Positions 7,436-15,605 of a DNA stretch of 43,045 nucleotides are shown piece by piece; the first letter of the stretch is position 1, and each line of letters begins with the position of its first letter. Made by a program: the position numbers and the translations under genes. Source of the stretch: JAHJFW01 sp038065635. GTDB lineage: Bacteria; Patescibacteriota; Patescibacteriia; 2-12-FULL-60-25. Where the stretch lies: the NCBI GenBank assembly GCA_038065635.1, contig JBBTQP010000027.1, positions 1 to 43,045 of the forward strand, written 5' to 3'. Below the pieces are notes generated by a model. It did not search any database, had not been told where the DNA came from, and saw nothing but the letters and a program-made list of their open reading frames with translations.

Positions 7436-8719
7436 ATGCTTCCTCCTCCTTCCAACAAACTTATCGCCCATCTCGACATGAACTCATATTTCGCGTCCGT
7501 GGAACAGCAGGCGAATCCTTTTTTGCGCGGGAAACCGATCGGGGTTTGCGCGTATTTGCATAAGAGTGGATGCGTGATTGCTGCTTCTATCGAGGCGAAA
7601 CGTCTAGGGATGAAAGTGGGGATGACGGTTACGGAAGCGAAGTGCAAAGTGCCGAGTGCGGAGTTTGTGGAGAATGATTCGCCGAAATATCGGGCCGTGA
7701 CTTCGCGCGTGTTTTCGATTTTGCATGAGCTGACGGATCGCGTGGAGCACTATTCCATCGACGAAGCGTTTTTGGATTTGACCGGATGGTATCGCGACGC
7801 GGCAGAGGCGGCTTGGGCGCTTGCGCGAGTGAGGCAACGCATCAAGGCGGAAGTCGGAGAATGGTTGCGCTGTTCCATCGGCATTGCGCCAACGCGATTT
7901 TTGGCAAAGACGGCGTCTGATTTTGAAAAGCCGGAGGGACTTACGGTGATTGATCGCGATAATCTCGACGAGATTTTGTCACAGCTCGATCTCGAAGACG
8001 TATGCGGCATCGGACCGCGCATCCGGCGCCGATTGGAACGTGCGGGGATTATGACGCTCATGGAGTTGAAGCGATATCCGGTCGCGAATCTCATGCGTCT
8101 CTTTGGAAAATACGGTTTCTTTTTGTGGTGCAAGTTAAATGGGATGGAAGTAGAGCGTGTAGGGGCGCATGGTGATGCGCCCGCACCGAAATCTATCGGA
8201 CATTCGTATTGCGTTCCGGATCGTGTTAATCGCGATGGAAAAGTCGTTGCCGTGTTGACGCGTCTTACGGAGCGAGCGGGGAGGAGGATGAGGAGGGAAG
8301 GGTTGCTTGCGGGAACGGTTTCGGTGGGAGTTGGGTTAGACTCGAGATTTCTTCATCTTTCCGAACCCGCGTCCGATTCCTTCACGCTCGTTGGAGCAGC
8401 GTGCGATCTTTTGCAAGACATGTGGCATCCTTCGACAAGCTCAGGACAGGCGGAGCGTGTTAGTTTTCTTTCTGTTACATTGTCGGATTTTTCCGGACCA
8501 TCATCTCAAATGCGCATCGCTTTCCATCCTTCTCTAATTCGCGCGAATAAGAGAATGGAGACAGGAGATAGGCGGCGAGCGGTTTCCGACGCGGTGGATC
8601 GTGTTCGTGATCGGTATGGTGATGAGGCGATAATGCTTGGCGCCATGTTGGGATCGGATGGTGAAGCGCCGGATCGAATCGGATTTCGGAAAACCGATGG
8701 TGTTACAATCGGTATCTAA
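7436..8719 (+). CDS. dinB: Y-family DNA polymerase (DinB / Pol IV-like)
   Basis: Translesion DNA polymerase of 427 residues. Motif I HLDMNSYFASVEQQ carries the first metal-binding Asp, and YSIDEAFLDLT carries the catalytic Asp-Glu pair. Helix-hairpin-helix thumb motifs (EDVCGIGPRIRRRLERAGI) and a little-finger domain follow. The start at 7436 (MLPPPSNK) is forced by the operator, which covers the codons before it. Two segments look like repeat DNA read in frame: GAHGDAPAP (8161-8187) and STSSGQAE (8430-8455), matching intergenic repeat families of this genome type. The gene ends tail to tail with the methyltransferase, overlapping it by 17 bp. Confidence 0.92.
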   Translation: MLPPPSNKLIAHLDMNSYFASVEQQANPFLRGKPIGVCAYLHKSGCVIAASIEAKRLGMKVGMTVTEAKCKVPSAEFVENDSPKYRAVTSRVFSILHELTDRVEHYSIDEAFLDLTGWYRDAAEAAWALARVRQRIKAEVGEWLRCSIGIAPTRFLAKTASDFEKPEGLTVIDRDNLDEILSQLDLEDVCGIGPRIRRRLERAGIMTLMELKRYPVANLMRLFGKYGFFLWCKLNGMEVERVGAHGDAPAPKSIGHSYCVPDRVNRDGKVVAVLTRLTERAGRRMRREGLLAGTVSVGVGLDSRFLHLSEPASDSFTLVGAACDLLQDMWHPSTSSGQAERVSFLSVTLSDFSGPSSQMRIAFHPSLIRANKRMETGDRRRAVSDAVDRVRDRYGDEAIMLGAMLGSDGEAPDRIGFRKTDGVTIGI

Positions 8720-9227
8720 GAATTTTTCCGTCGCGCGATTCAGGTTCACGGTTTGGGAATTCGAAGGTGTTGGAAATCACGATCGTCCCAGGTCGTAACT
8801 CACGTTTCATTTTTTCCCAAAGTTTCGGCATTACGAAAGGCAGAAGAAACATGACGACAACGTCTGTTTCTTTTGGAAACGGGATGCGTAGAAAATCGCC
8901 GCCGGTGAAAACGCATTTTGAGGTGACGCCTCTTTTGTGTGCCCTCCAACGAGCAAAAATGACAAGAAAAGGATTTAATTCTATTCCTTTTGCCATAGCT
9001 CCACGTTCCGCCGCTCTAATGCACGTTTCTCCGTTTCCTGATCCGAGTTCGAGGACGTTTTTTCCGGCGGTAATCTCACTGAGTTTCAATATCTTTTCCA
9101 CGTCCTCATATTTTGACGCGACAAAAGGAGCGGCGCGAAACATGGCGACGCTATCCGTAATCCACCAAAACAAGAATATGATGATTACGATTAGTACAAT
9201 AATTTCTATGAGAAGCGTTGTGATCAT
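8703..9227 (-). CDS. Membrane-anchored SAM-dependent methyltransferase
   Basis: A 174-residue protein. Residues 5-25 are a strongly hydrophobic membrane segment (IEIIVLIVIIIFLFWW); the rest is a class I Rossmann methyltransferase with SAM motif LELGSGNGE, an acidic end of strand 2 (KGIELNP), and motif IV-like GGDFLRIPFP. The small catalytic domain lacks an obvious substrate-binding cap, so the substrate cannot be predicted. It is convergent with dinB (17-bp overlap) and head to head with the toxin-antitoxin operon at 9330. Confidence 0.85.
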   Translation of the reverse strand: MITTLLIEIIVLIVIIIFLFWWITDSVAMFRAAPFVASKYEDVEKILKLSEITAGKNVLELGSGNGETCIRAAERGAMAKGIELNPFLVIFARWRAHKRGVTSKCVFTGGDFLRIPFPKETDVVVMFLLPFVMPKLWEKMKRELRPGTIVISNTFEFPNREPESRDGKILRYRL

Positions 9228-9260
9228 GATGCGGAGTGATTAACAGAGTATGTCCTTGTT

Positions 9261-9323
9261 CGTTAAAGGTTAAATTAACGACATCAATATCCCATTGACC
9301 GTGTAGGTAAAAACTGGCACTAT
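9261..9323 (+). promoter_or_regulatory. Toxin-antitoxin promoter with palindromic operator
   Basis: The -35 TTGACC (9295-9300), a 17-nt spacer and the -10 CACTAT (9318-9323). The ATG at 9330 is 6 nt beyond the -10, so the message is probably leaderless. The palindrome CGTTAA-N8-TTAACG (9261-9280) upstream of the -35 is a candidate autoregulatory operator. Confidence 0.6.
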
Positions 9324-9329
9324 CATTAC

Positions 9330-9563
9330 ATGAAAATCGAACTCACACTAACGCGAGACGAAGAACACAGGGTCGCGCAAAATGCGCGACGGTTTGGGTA
9401 TGATGTTCCGCGGTATGTGCGATTCGTGATTGCACAAGAAGCGCGGCAGATGACACCTCGAATGATTCAAAAAGTTCGGCGTGCATTAAAAGCGCATAGT
9501 GAAGGAAAAACGAAGACGGTCAGTTCGGTTGCAGAATTGCTTGGAGAGCGATCATCTGCATGA
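9330..9563 (+). CDS. Antitoxin of a RelE-type toxin-antitoxin pair
   Basis: A 77-residue protein beginning MKIELTLTRDEEHRVAQNARRFG, with a ribbon-helix-helix-like N-terminus and a charged C-terminal tail (SEGKTKTVSSVAELLGERSSA) of the kind that wraps a toxin. Its stop overlaps the toxin start (ATGA, 9560-9563), giving the classical coupled antitoxin-first operon. The upstream palindrome at 9261 is its likely operator. Confidence 0.75.
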   Translation: MKIELTLTRDEEHRVAQNARRFGYDVPRYVRFVIAQEARQMTPRMIQKVRRALKAHSEGKTKTVSSVAELLGERSSA

Positions 9564-9823
9564 ATTATTCATTTACACTGTCCGTTCAAAAAAAGATTCG
9601 GAAGCTGGCAAAGCGACGGCCGGAGTTCGTGAACCAGTTTGATATCCGATTATCCATTTTGCAACGCAATCCACGGCATGCTTCATTGCGTTTGCATAAA
9701 CTAGAAGGATTTGAACGTCAGACTTGGAGTATTTCGATTACGGAAAGTTTGCGCGCGCTGTTTATATACGTAGACGACGGTATCCTTATTGTAGATGTCG
9801 GGACGCATGACGAGGTGTATTAA
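9560..9823 (+). CDS. RelE/YafQ-type mRNA interferase toxin
   Basis: An 87-residue protein of the RelE/ParE superfamily: an N-terminal Lys/Arg-rich helix (KKIRKLAKRRPEFVNQF), the middle motif LRLHKLEGF...WSISITESLRALF, and a C-terminal IVDVGTHDEVY, a typical RelE/YafQ ending that carries the catalytic-region His. It overlaps the antitoxin by 4 nt and ends 10 nt before leuS. Confidence 0.85.
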   Translation: MNYSFTLSVQKKIRKLAKRRPEFVNQFDIRLSILQRNPRHASLRLHKLEGFERQTWSISITESLRALFIYVDDGILIVDVGTHDEVY

Positions 9824-9833
9824 AATAATTTGT

Positions 9834-12596
9834 ATGACTTACCCATTCAAAAAAATTGAGGCGAAATGGCAAAAGAAGTGGGAGAGGGATGGGATTTTTC
9901 ATGCTAGAGAGCCAAGGGGCCAAGGGGCAAAGGGGCTGAAGGGCGGAGAAAAATTTTACGGTCTGATCGAATTTCCATATCCGTCGGGCGAGGGGTTGCA
10001 TGTGGGGCATCCGCGGTCGTATACGGCGATTGATATTGTTACGCGCAAGAAGCGGATGGAAGGAAAGAATGTACTTTATCCCATCGGCTGGGACGCGTTC
10101 GGACTTCCGACAGAGAATTTTGCGATCAAGCACAAGGTTAAGCCGGCGGTTGCGACAAAAAAGAACGTCGCGAATTTTACGCGCCAGCTAAAATCTCTCG
10201 GATTCGGATTTGATTGGTCGCGCGAGATAGATACTACGGATCCGGCGTACTACAAATGGACGCAGTGGATGTTTTTGAAGTTTTTCAATTCCTATTATGA
10301 CGAAGCAACCAAGCGCGCGCGTCCTCTTTCAGAGCTGAAGATTCCGCCGAAGTTTCGTTTGCAAGGACCGAAAGCTATTGCCGCATATCTCGACGAGAAG
10401 CGCATGGCGTACAAGGCGTCCGCGACGATCAACTGGTGCCCGTCATGCAAGATTGGTCTCGCCAACGAAGAAGCGCAAGGCGGCGTGTGCGAGAGGTGCG
10501 GCGGAAAAGTTGAGAAGCGCGAAAAGGCGCAATGGATGATTCGAATTACGGCGTACGCAGATCGTCTCATCGAGGATCTCAAAACCGTTGACTATCTCGA
10601 TCGCATTCGAACTCAGCAGATAAATTGGATCGGCAAGTCAGAAGGAGCGAGCGTGGATTTTTCTTTTGTTATTCAGAATCATACATTTTCGTCATTGCGT
10701 AGCCAATATACTAAAAGGCGTGGCAATCTAGTTAGACAAGATTGCCACGTCGTTGCTACTCCTCGCAATGACGAAAAAGACAGTGAAGGTGTTATAACCG
10801 TCTTCACCACTCGTCCCGATACTCTTTTTGGCGCAACATATCTCGTTCTCTCTCCGGAATATCCGCTGCTAGATCGTTGGCTTCAAGATGGCGTAATTAA
10901 GAACGCGCGGAACGTACAGGAGTATTGTGAAGGCGCGCGAAAAAAGAGCGATATCGAGCGGCAGGAAAATAAAGAAAAAACCGGCGTGGTTCTTGATGGG
11001 ATCAGCGCGGTGAATCCTGCGACCGGCGAGAACATTCCAGTTTGGATCGCGGATTACGTCCTGTCTGGATACGGCACGGGCGCAATCATGGCGGTTCCGG
11101 CGCATGACGAGAGAGATTTTGAGTTCGCGAAGAAGCATGGGCTACCGATCGCCCAAGTTGTTTCTTCTGTCATTCCCGCGCAGGCGGGAATCCAGAATAA
11201 GAAAGAAATTGTTTGTTTTACCGAAGAAGGAACCGCGACCAACTCCAGCTTCCTCAACGGTTTGCCAACTAACGAAGCCAAAGAAAAGATGATCGCGTGG
11301 CTTGAGAAAGGGAAAAAAGGAAAACGTACGGTCAATTTCAAATTGCGCGACTGGGTGTTCTCTCGTCAGCGGTATTGGGGCGAACCTATCCCGATTATTT
11401 TTTGCGACGAGTGCGGGCCGGTCGCTGTTGCGGAGAAATCTTTGCCGGTAAAACTCCCGGATGTTCGTCGCTACGAACCGACGGATACGGGCGAGTCGCC
11501 GCTAGCGAAAATTTCAACGTGGGTGAAGGTGAAATGTCCAACGTGCCATCGTCAGGCGAAACGCGAGACGGATACCATGCCGAATTGGGCCGGATCGTCG
11601 TGGTATTTTTTGCGATATTGCGATCCGCATAATAGGAAAGAGTTTGCGTCAGCAAAAAGTCTCAAATATTGGATGCCGGTTGATTTATACAACGGCGGAA
11701 TGGAACATACGACGCTTCACCTTCTCTATTCAAGATTCTGGTACAAATTTTTGTGGGATCTCGGACTCATTCCGGAGGAATGTGGGTCGGAGCCGTATGC
11801 GCGACGCCATTCCAATGCTCTCATTTTAGGAGAGGGTGGCGTAAAAATGTCTAAATCAAAGGGCAACGTGGTGAATCCGGACGATGTGGTTGCGGTATAT
11901 GGCGCTGACGTTTTTCGTCTCTTTGAAATGTTCATCGGTCCGTTCGACGCGGACGCGCCATGGGACACGCGGGGGATCGAAGGAGTGAAGAGATTTTTGG
12001 AGAAAGTGTGGCGACTATATTCGGATGTCCAACATCCGACGTTCAACGTCGGATGTTGGACATCCGATATTGAGGCCCTTCTTCATCGGACAATCAAAAA
12101 AGTCGGAGACGATATCGAGTCGCTTAATTTCAACACCGCGATTTCGGCGATGATGATTTTGGCGAATGCCATGTCCGACGTAGGGGCGGGGTCTTCCCGC
12201 CCAGATTCGGTCAGCAGACCGAATCGCGTTAACGCGTCCGTAGGGGAGGGCGGGAGAACCCCGCCCCTACACGGCAGGGAAACTTTTTTAAAACTTCTCG
12301 CTCCGTTCGCGCCGCATATCGCCGAAGAATTGTGGCAGAAGCTCGGGCATAAAACGTCCATCCATGTCGCCGAGTGGCCGAGTTATGATGAGACGAAACT
12401 TGTGGCCGATACTTTTGAGCTCGTGGTTCAGGTGAATGGAAAAGTTAGAGATCGCATGACCGTCCCGTCAGACATCAGCGAAAAAGACGCGACGGCCGCC
12501 GCGCTCGAGTCTCCGAAGATTAAAGCCGCGTTGGAAGGGAAAGAGCCGAAGAAGATTATTTATGTCAAAGGAAGATTGGTAAGCATCGCGATATAA
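9834..12596 (+). CDS. leuS: Leucyl-tRNA synthetase with repeat-derived insertions
   Basis: Class Ia synthetase that charges tRNA-Leu, 920 residues, longer than the common 800-860. HVGH (HIGH motif) is at 56-59 and KMSKS at 671-675; the CP1 editing domain has TTRPDT and the GTGAIMAVPAHDERD signature, and the anticodon-binding domain and C-terminal VNGKVRDR region are complete. I start at ATG 9834 (MTYPFKKIEAKWQKKW), the standard LeuRS N-terminus. Compared with the known family, five segments look inserted and match intergenic repeats: about residues 26-38, 286-313, 445-454, 730-745 and 783-813. All lie in places where loops are expected, and the frame is kept, so the enzyme is probably functional. 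Confidence 0.95.
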   Translation: MTYPFKKIEAKWQKKWERDGIFHAREPRGQGAKGLKGGEKFYGLIEFPYPSGEGLHVGHPRSYTAIDIVTRKKRMEGKNVLYPIGWDAFGLPTENFAIKHKVKPAVATKKNVANFTRQLKSLGFGFDWSREIDTTDPAYYKWTQWMFLKFFNSYYDEATKRARPLSELKIPPKFRLQGPKAIAAYLDEKRMAYKASATINWCPSCKIGLANEEAQGGVCERCGGKVEKREKAQWMIRITAYADRLIEDLKTVDYLDRIRTQQINWIGKSEGASVDFSFVIQNHTFSSLRSQYTKRRGNLVRQDCHVVATPRNDEKDSEGVITVFTTRPDTLFGATYLVLSPEYPLLDRWLQDGVIKNARNVQEYCEGARKKSDIERQENKEKTGVVLDGISAVNPATGENIPVWIADYVLSGYGTGAIMAVPAHDERDFEFAKKHGLPIAQVVSSVIPAQAGIQNKKEIVCFTEEGTATNSSFLNGLPTNEAKEKMIAWLEKGKKGKRTVNFKLRDWVFSRQRYWGEPIPIIFCDECGPVAVAEKSLPVKLPDVRRYEPTDTGESPLAKISTWVKVKCPTCHRQAKRETDTMPNWAGSSWYFLRYCDPHNRKEFASAKSLKYWMPVDLYNGGMEHTTLHLLYSRFWYKFLWDLGLIPEECGSEPYARRHSNALILGEGGVKMSKSKGNVVNPDDVVAVYGADVFRLFEMFIGPFDADAPWDTRGIEGVKRFLEKVWRLYSDVQHPTFNVGCWTSDIEALLHRTIKKVGDDIESLNFNTAISAMMILANAMSDVGAGSSRPDSVSRPNRVNASVGEGGRTPPLHGRETFLKLLAPFAPHIAEELWQKLGHKTSIHVAEWPSYDETKLVADTFELVVQVNGKVRDRMTVPSDISEKDATAAALESPKIKAALEGKEPKKIIYVKGRLVSIAI
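9911..9946 (+). repeat. GGGGC-rich short tandem repeat inside leuS
   Basis: Four imperfect units of AAGGGGC(C/A) encode EPRGQGAKGLKGG, between the expected N-terminal helix and the PYPSG motif, where other LeuRS proteins have a short loop. Confidence 0.6.
10691..10772. repeat. GTCATTGCGAG-family palindrome in frame inside leuS
   Basis: Begins GTCATTGCG and ends CTCGCAATGAC with inner arms GGCAATCTAGTT and AGATTGCCACG. It encodes about residues 286-313 of LeuRS, between SEGASVDFSF and VITVFTTRPDT, which are nearly adjacent in other LeuRS proteins. Confidence 0.85.
11169..11195. repeat. GTCATTCCCGCG-family half element inside leuS
   Basis: GTCATTCCCGCGCAGGCGGG followed by AATCCAG; it encodes VIPAQAGIQ in the variable loop after the HDERDFEFA segment of the editing domain. 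Confidence 0.8.
12022..12066. repeat. Perfect 45-bp inverted repeat inside leuS
   Basis: Two 22-nt arms (12022-12043 and 12045-12066) around a single C are perfectly complementary. The core GGATGTCCAACATCC recurs upstream of dinB (7376-7390), and a related palindrome lies in the higB remnant (15146). It encodes 15 residues between KVWRLYSD and IEALLHRT. Confidence 0.9.
12180..12270. repeat. TAGGGGCGGG-family palindrome inside leuS
   Basis: Arms GTAGGGGCGGGGTC (from 12180) and CCCCGCCCCTAC (to 12270), with an inner hairpin GATTCGGTC/GACCGAATC and GCGTTAACGC between them. It encodes about 31 residues in a loop before the LLAPFAPHIAEELW helix. Confidence 0.85.
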
Positions 12597-12602
12597 TCGA
12601 AT

Positions 12603-14609
12603 ATGGAAAAACACCCACTCCACCTAAAAACTCCCGAATTGCACTCATCTCCGGAAGTGGAACGCGCTGTCAAACGGAAAGAAGATCGGGCAAAGCATAA
12701 AAATGAGGTATTGCGTGAAGATGGACAAAAAGGCCCTTTGCTTCGCGAAAAAATTCCCAACGACCCAGCAAAACGCATAGATGCGTACATGTCTCGACTC
12801 GAAAACGTCTTTCTCAATCCTGACGAACGAAAGCGCGAACGCAACCTCGAAATGTTCAGGGGCAAAATATACGACGCGCTGATCATAAAACGCGACAATT
12901 TCCCAGAAAGCTACTTTGAACTCCAAAAGCGCGTAGCCAGAGAACGCGGCCAAGCTGTTGAAGAGATCCCAGAAAGCGTCCGCGAACAGATGAAGGACGT
13001 AGCCATCGAAGACCAGAAAGCGTCCCTTGACGCATGGATGGAATATCTCACGTCAAACGACGCCGTATATCCGGCATGGTTCAAGTATTTTGTTTGGAGA
13101 AACGTAACCAAACTGTCCCAATTCGACAAAGAGCGCGGAGAATTCAAGGACCGAACGCTTCCATACCAGCTAGATAGGAATGGGAATTTTAGGCTTGATA
13201 AAGAGGGTAATAAAATTCCCAACCAGAGCCCTACCGTCGCGCCGTATCCGGATATCTACCGCGAACCTCTCGCCCAGATCGCGGATATCTACGAAAAAGT
13301 AAAAGCTGACAATAAAACCCTCAAAGAACCGGAAATCAAAGAGGCGTTCTCAAAAAAGTTCCCTTCCCTCTATGCCGAACTGATCCAAAAGTCCCTCGCC
13401 GCCACAATTGAGAATAAAGAGGAAATCAAAGGAACCTGGGTTAAGTACGAACAAGGCAGAGACGGAGACGCGGAAAAGCTTTTCAAGTCCCTCGAAGGCA
13501 AGGGCACTGGTTGGTGCACGGCCGGATATTCAACGTCTAAAGCGCAAATAGAAAGCGGAGACTTTTACGTCTATTACACCAACGACCCAAACGGCGAACC
13601 ATCCCAACCCCGCCTGGCAATCCGCATGGACGGAAACGACAAAATAGGCGAAGTGAGAGGAATCCTTCCGCATCAAGGCGTGGAGCCCATGATGCAAGAA
13701 GTGCTGGACGGAAAACTCAAAGACTTCGGAAGCGAAGCAGACGCATATCGCAAGAAGTCCGCTGACATGAAGCAGTTCACGGTCATTGATGAGAAGTCCA
13801 AAGCAGGCACGGCGCTATCAAAAGACGATCTCCTTTTCCTCTACGAAGCAAACGGCAAGATCGAAGGTTTCGGCTACGCCAGAGATCCGCGTATTGACGA
13901 ACTCCGAAGACAGCGCGACAAACGAGCTGATCTAGCTATCATTTTCGATTGCACCGAAGAAGAGCTTGAACGAAAAGAGCATTTCACACTGCGTGATATC
14001 CCGACCTTCTCAAAGCTCCCTGCGGAAAACGCAATTAAGAAGGATTTTAAGTTCGATTGGATATGGGAGGAAGAATATCGTAAGGATCGTCCGGTCACCG
14101 ATTTCGCTTTAACTGAAGCCGACCTTGCGAAAATCGATTTGGATAAAGAAAGCCGGACATTCATTTTAGATGCGATAAAAGCCGGGGGTTCACGCGAGAA
14201 ACAGACATCTAAAGAATCCCTGTCCGAAGCTAAAGTCTTTGACATAGGAGATGCGATTCAAAAAAAGAAACAAGCTGACCCGCGCCATCCCGATTATCTC
14301 ACCACTAGAGAGGTATTCGAAGCCATCAACGAAGCCGGGTATCGTCCCGCAACCATTGAAGATCTTCTCGCATACGGCAGAGATCACTGGAAGCCCGATG
14401 CTGATCCAATAACTCTCACAGATGAAGAGAAGCTGTTACAACGCGTCAATGCCCCGTATATCCACGCTCTCGGTTCTCCGTTCACGCTCTCCGGCGGCAG
14501 TCGCTACGTCCCGGACCTCATCTGGTACGGCGACGGGCGTCGCTTGGACGCGTACGATCTCGTGTACGACTGGCGCTCCGACGGCCGCTTCCTTGTCCTC
14601 CGCAAGTAG
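12603..14609 (+). CDS. Large hypothetical protein with a WCT motif domain
   Basis: A 668-residue soluble protein, 7 nt after leuS. It has a highly charged helical N-terminal half (residues 1-275), then a compact domain at about 285-365 with GTGWCTAGYS...GDFYVYYTNDPNG...PRLAIRMDGNDKIGEVRGI. The W-C-T ... Y-Y ... P-R-L-A-I-R pattern resembles the core seen in PcfJ-like and phage-associated proteins and in large conserved proteins of Parcubacteria, but I cannot assign an activity. A charged linker follows, then a C-terminal domain (residues 560-668) with LTTREVFEAINEAGYRPATIEDLLAYG and SRYVPDLIWYGDGRRLDAYDL. No signal peptide or membrane segment. Codon style differs from leuS. Confidence 0.75.
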   Translation: MEKHPLHLKTPELHSSPEVERAVKRKEDRAKHKNEVLREDGQKGPLLREKIPNDPAKRIDAYMSRLENVFLNPDERKRERNLEMFRGKIYDALIIKRDNFPESYFELQKRVARERGQAVEEIPESVREQMKDVAIEDQKASLDAWMEYLTSNDAVYPAWFKYFVWRNVTKLSQFDKERGEFKDRTLPYQLDRNGNFRLDKEGNKIPNQSPTVAPYPDIYREPLAQIADIYEKVKADNKTLKEPEIKEAFSKKFPSLYAELIQKSLAATIENKEEIKGTWVKYEQGRDGDAEKLFKSLEGKGTGWCTAGYSTSKAQIESGDFYVYYTNDPNGEPSQPRLAIRMDGNDKIGEVRGILPHQGVEPMMQEVLDGKLKDFGSEADAYRKKSADMKQFTVIDEKSKAGTALSKDDLLFLYEANGKIEGFGYARDPRIDELRRQRDKRADLAIIFDCTEEELERKEHFTLRDIPTFSKLPAENAIKKDFKFDWIWEEEYRKDRPVTDFALTEADLAKIDLDKESRTFILDAIKAGGSREKQTSKESLSEAKVFDIGDAIQKKKQADPRHPDYLTTREVFEAINEAGYRPATIEDLLAYGRDHWKPDADPITLTDEEKLLQRVNAPYIHALGSPFTLSGGSRYVPDLIWYGDGRRLDAYDLVYDWRSDGRFLVLRK

Positions 14610-14722
14610 AGGGACGGAAATTGGACACTTGGACGCTTGGTTTTTGGTGATTAGGAATTGGATTTTGGAATTTGGAATCTTGGAATCGGTACATGGTACT
14701 TTGGGGACAGGTTGGTGGTGGA

Positions 14723-15028
14723 TCAATTTGTGAATTCGATGGCTTTGATATCACGTTGAATACGTTCTCCGACAACATCTTTTTTCGTTTCAAGATCATA
14801 TCGCGATTGCAGGTTCATCCAGAAAGCCGCGGATGCGCCGAAATACCGCTCCAAACGCAGAGCCGTATCAGCGCTGATCCCACGAAGCCCATGCACTATT
14901 TCATTGATTCGGCGAGGCGGGACGTGGATATCCAGCGCGAGTCGATATTGGCTAACTTCAAGAGGCGCAAGAAATTCCTCTTGTAGGATTTCTCCCGGGT
15001 GAACGGCATCGAGTTTTTTTGCAATCAT
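14723..15028 (-). CDS. higA: HigA-family antitoxin (orphan)
   Basis: A 101-residue XRE protein with the HigA hallmarks: VHPGEILQEEFLAPLEVSQYRLA, then VPPRRINEIVHGLRGISADTALRLERYFG and AAFWMNLQSRYDLE. The cognate toxin should precede it on the minus strand, and a remnant of higB is there (15033-15145), ending 4 nt before the higA start. The antitoxin is intact while the toxin has decayed, so it may persist as a regulator or as protection against related toxins. Confidence 0.9.
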   Translation of the reverse strand: MIAKKLDAVHPGEILQEEFLAPLEVSQYRLALDIHVPPRRINEIVHGLRGISADTALRLERYFGASAAFWMNLQSRYDLETKKDVVGERIQRDIKAIEFTN

Positions 15029-15032
15029 AGAA

Positions 15033-15145
15033 TTAATGATAATCGGTTATTTCTACATCGTGCGCGTTTCCTTGTTGCCATTTGAAACAAACCCGCCATT
15101 GTTTGTTTATACGAATACTATATCTAAGACGCTCATCCAACAACA
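15033..15145 (-). pseudogene. Decayed higB toxin remnant
   Basis: Read on the minus strand, the bases before higA encode LDERLRYSIRINKQW, then RVCFKWQQGNAHDVEITDYH and a stop, which is the C-terminal third of HigB (compare RYSIHVN...W...F.W...DAY.V....YH in the family). The frame upstream runs into a perfect 27-bp palindrome (15146-15172) and repeat-like sequence instead of the N-terminal two thirds. The toxin therefore looks truncated, probably by the repeat insertion or a deletion at it. Confidence 0.75.
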
Positions 15146-15172
15146 ATATTCCGACGTCCGACGTCGGAATAT
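15146..15172. repeat. Palindrome at the broken end of higB
   Basis: ATATTCCGACGTC (15146-15158), a single C, and GACGTCGGAATAT form a perfect 27-bp palindrome, followed by GTCTTGGACATCC, which matches the arm of the 45-bp repeat in leuS. Confidence 0.75.
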
Positions 15173-15217
15173 ATGTCTTGGACATCCGTCGGCGGACGAT
15201 GTAGTTTATTTATCATT

Positions 15218-15601
15218 ATGCCAAACGAACCTAAATTTCCGCCGCCTCCAGACACCTTTTCCGGGTTGGCTTATAATTTGATTGATGAGAATGCGACGGT
15301 TGATATTGAGAAGCTTGGGGAAAAATGGACGGAAGAAGATATTCGGATGCTTGAACCGTTGTCGATTAGCGTTCGTGTAAAAATGGATGGGTACACACCC
15401 GATCACGACGATGAGCTTAAAAAAGTTTTAAAGAAACTTCATCCTGAATATACGGCTACACAAAACGCTAATGCGTTGTTGCAGTTTATAGTGGCGAATT
15501 CATTTATCGCTCGACCGACCTCGGTCCATCCTGGTAATTTGCCGAGCATAGCGCCTAAAGAGTACGCTCGTATTCTTATCGCGATTTCAAAAAAAATATA
15601 A
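15218..15601 (+). CDS. Hypothetical protein
   Basis: A 127-residue soluble protein starting MPNEPKFPPPPDTFSGLAYN. It is acidic in the middle (EKLGEKWTEEDIRMLEPLS; DGYTPDHDDELKK) with predicted helices and ends IAPKEYARILIAISKKI. I choose ATG 15218 because the upstream extension is repeat-derived. It lies 4 nt before ugd and may be co-transcribed with it. No family recognised. Confidence 0.6.
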   Translation: MPNEPKFPPPPDTFSGLAYNLIDENATVDIEKLGEKWTEEDIRMLEPLSISVRVKMDGYTPDHDDELKKVLKKLHPEYTATQNANALLQFIVANSFIARPTSVHPGNLPSIAPKEYARILIAISKKI

Positions 15602-15605
15602 TCCT

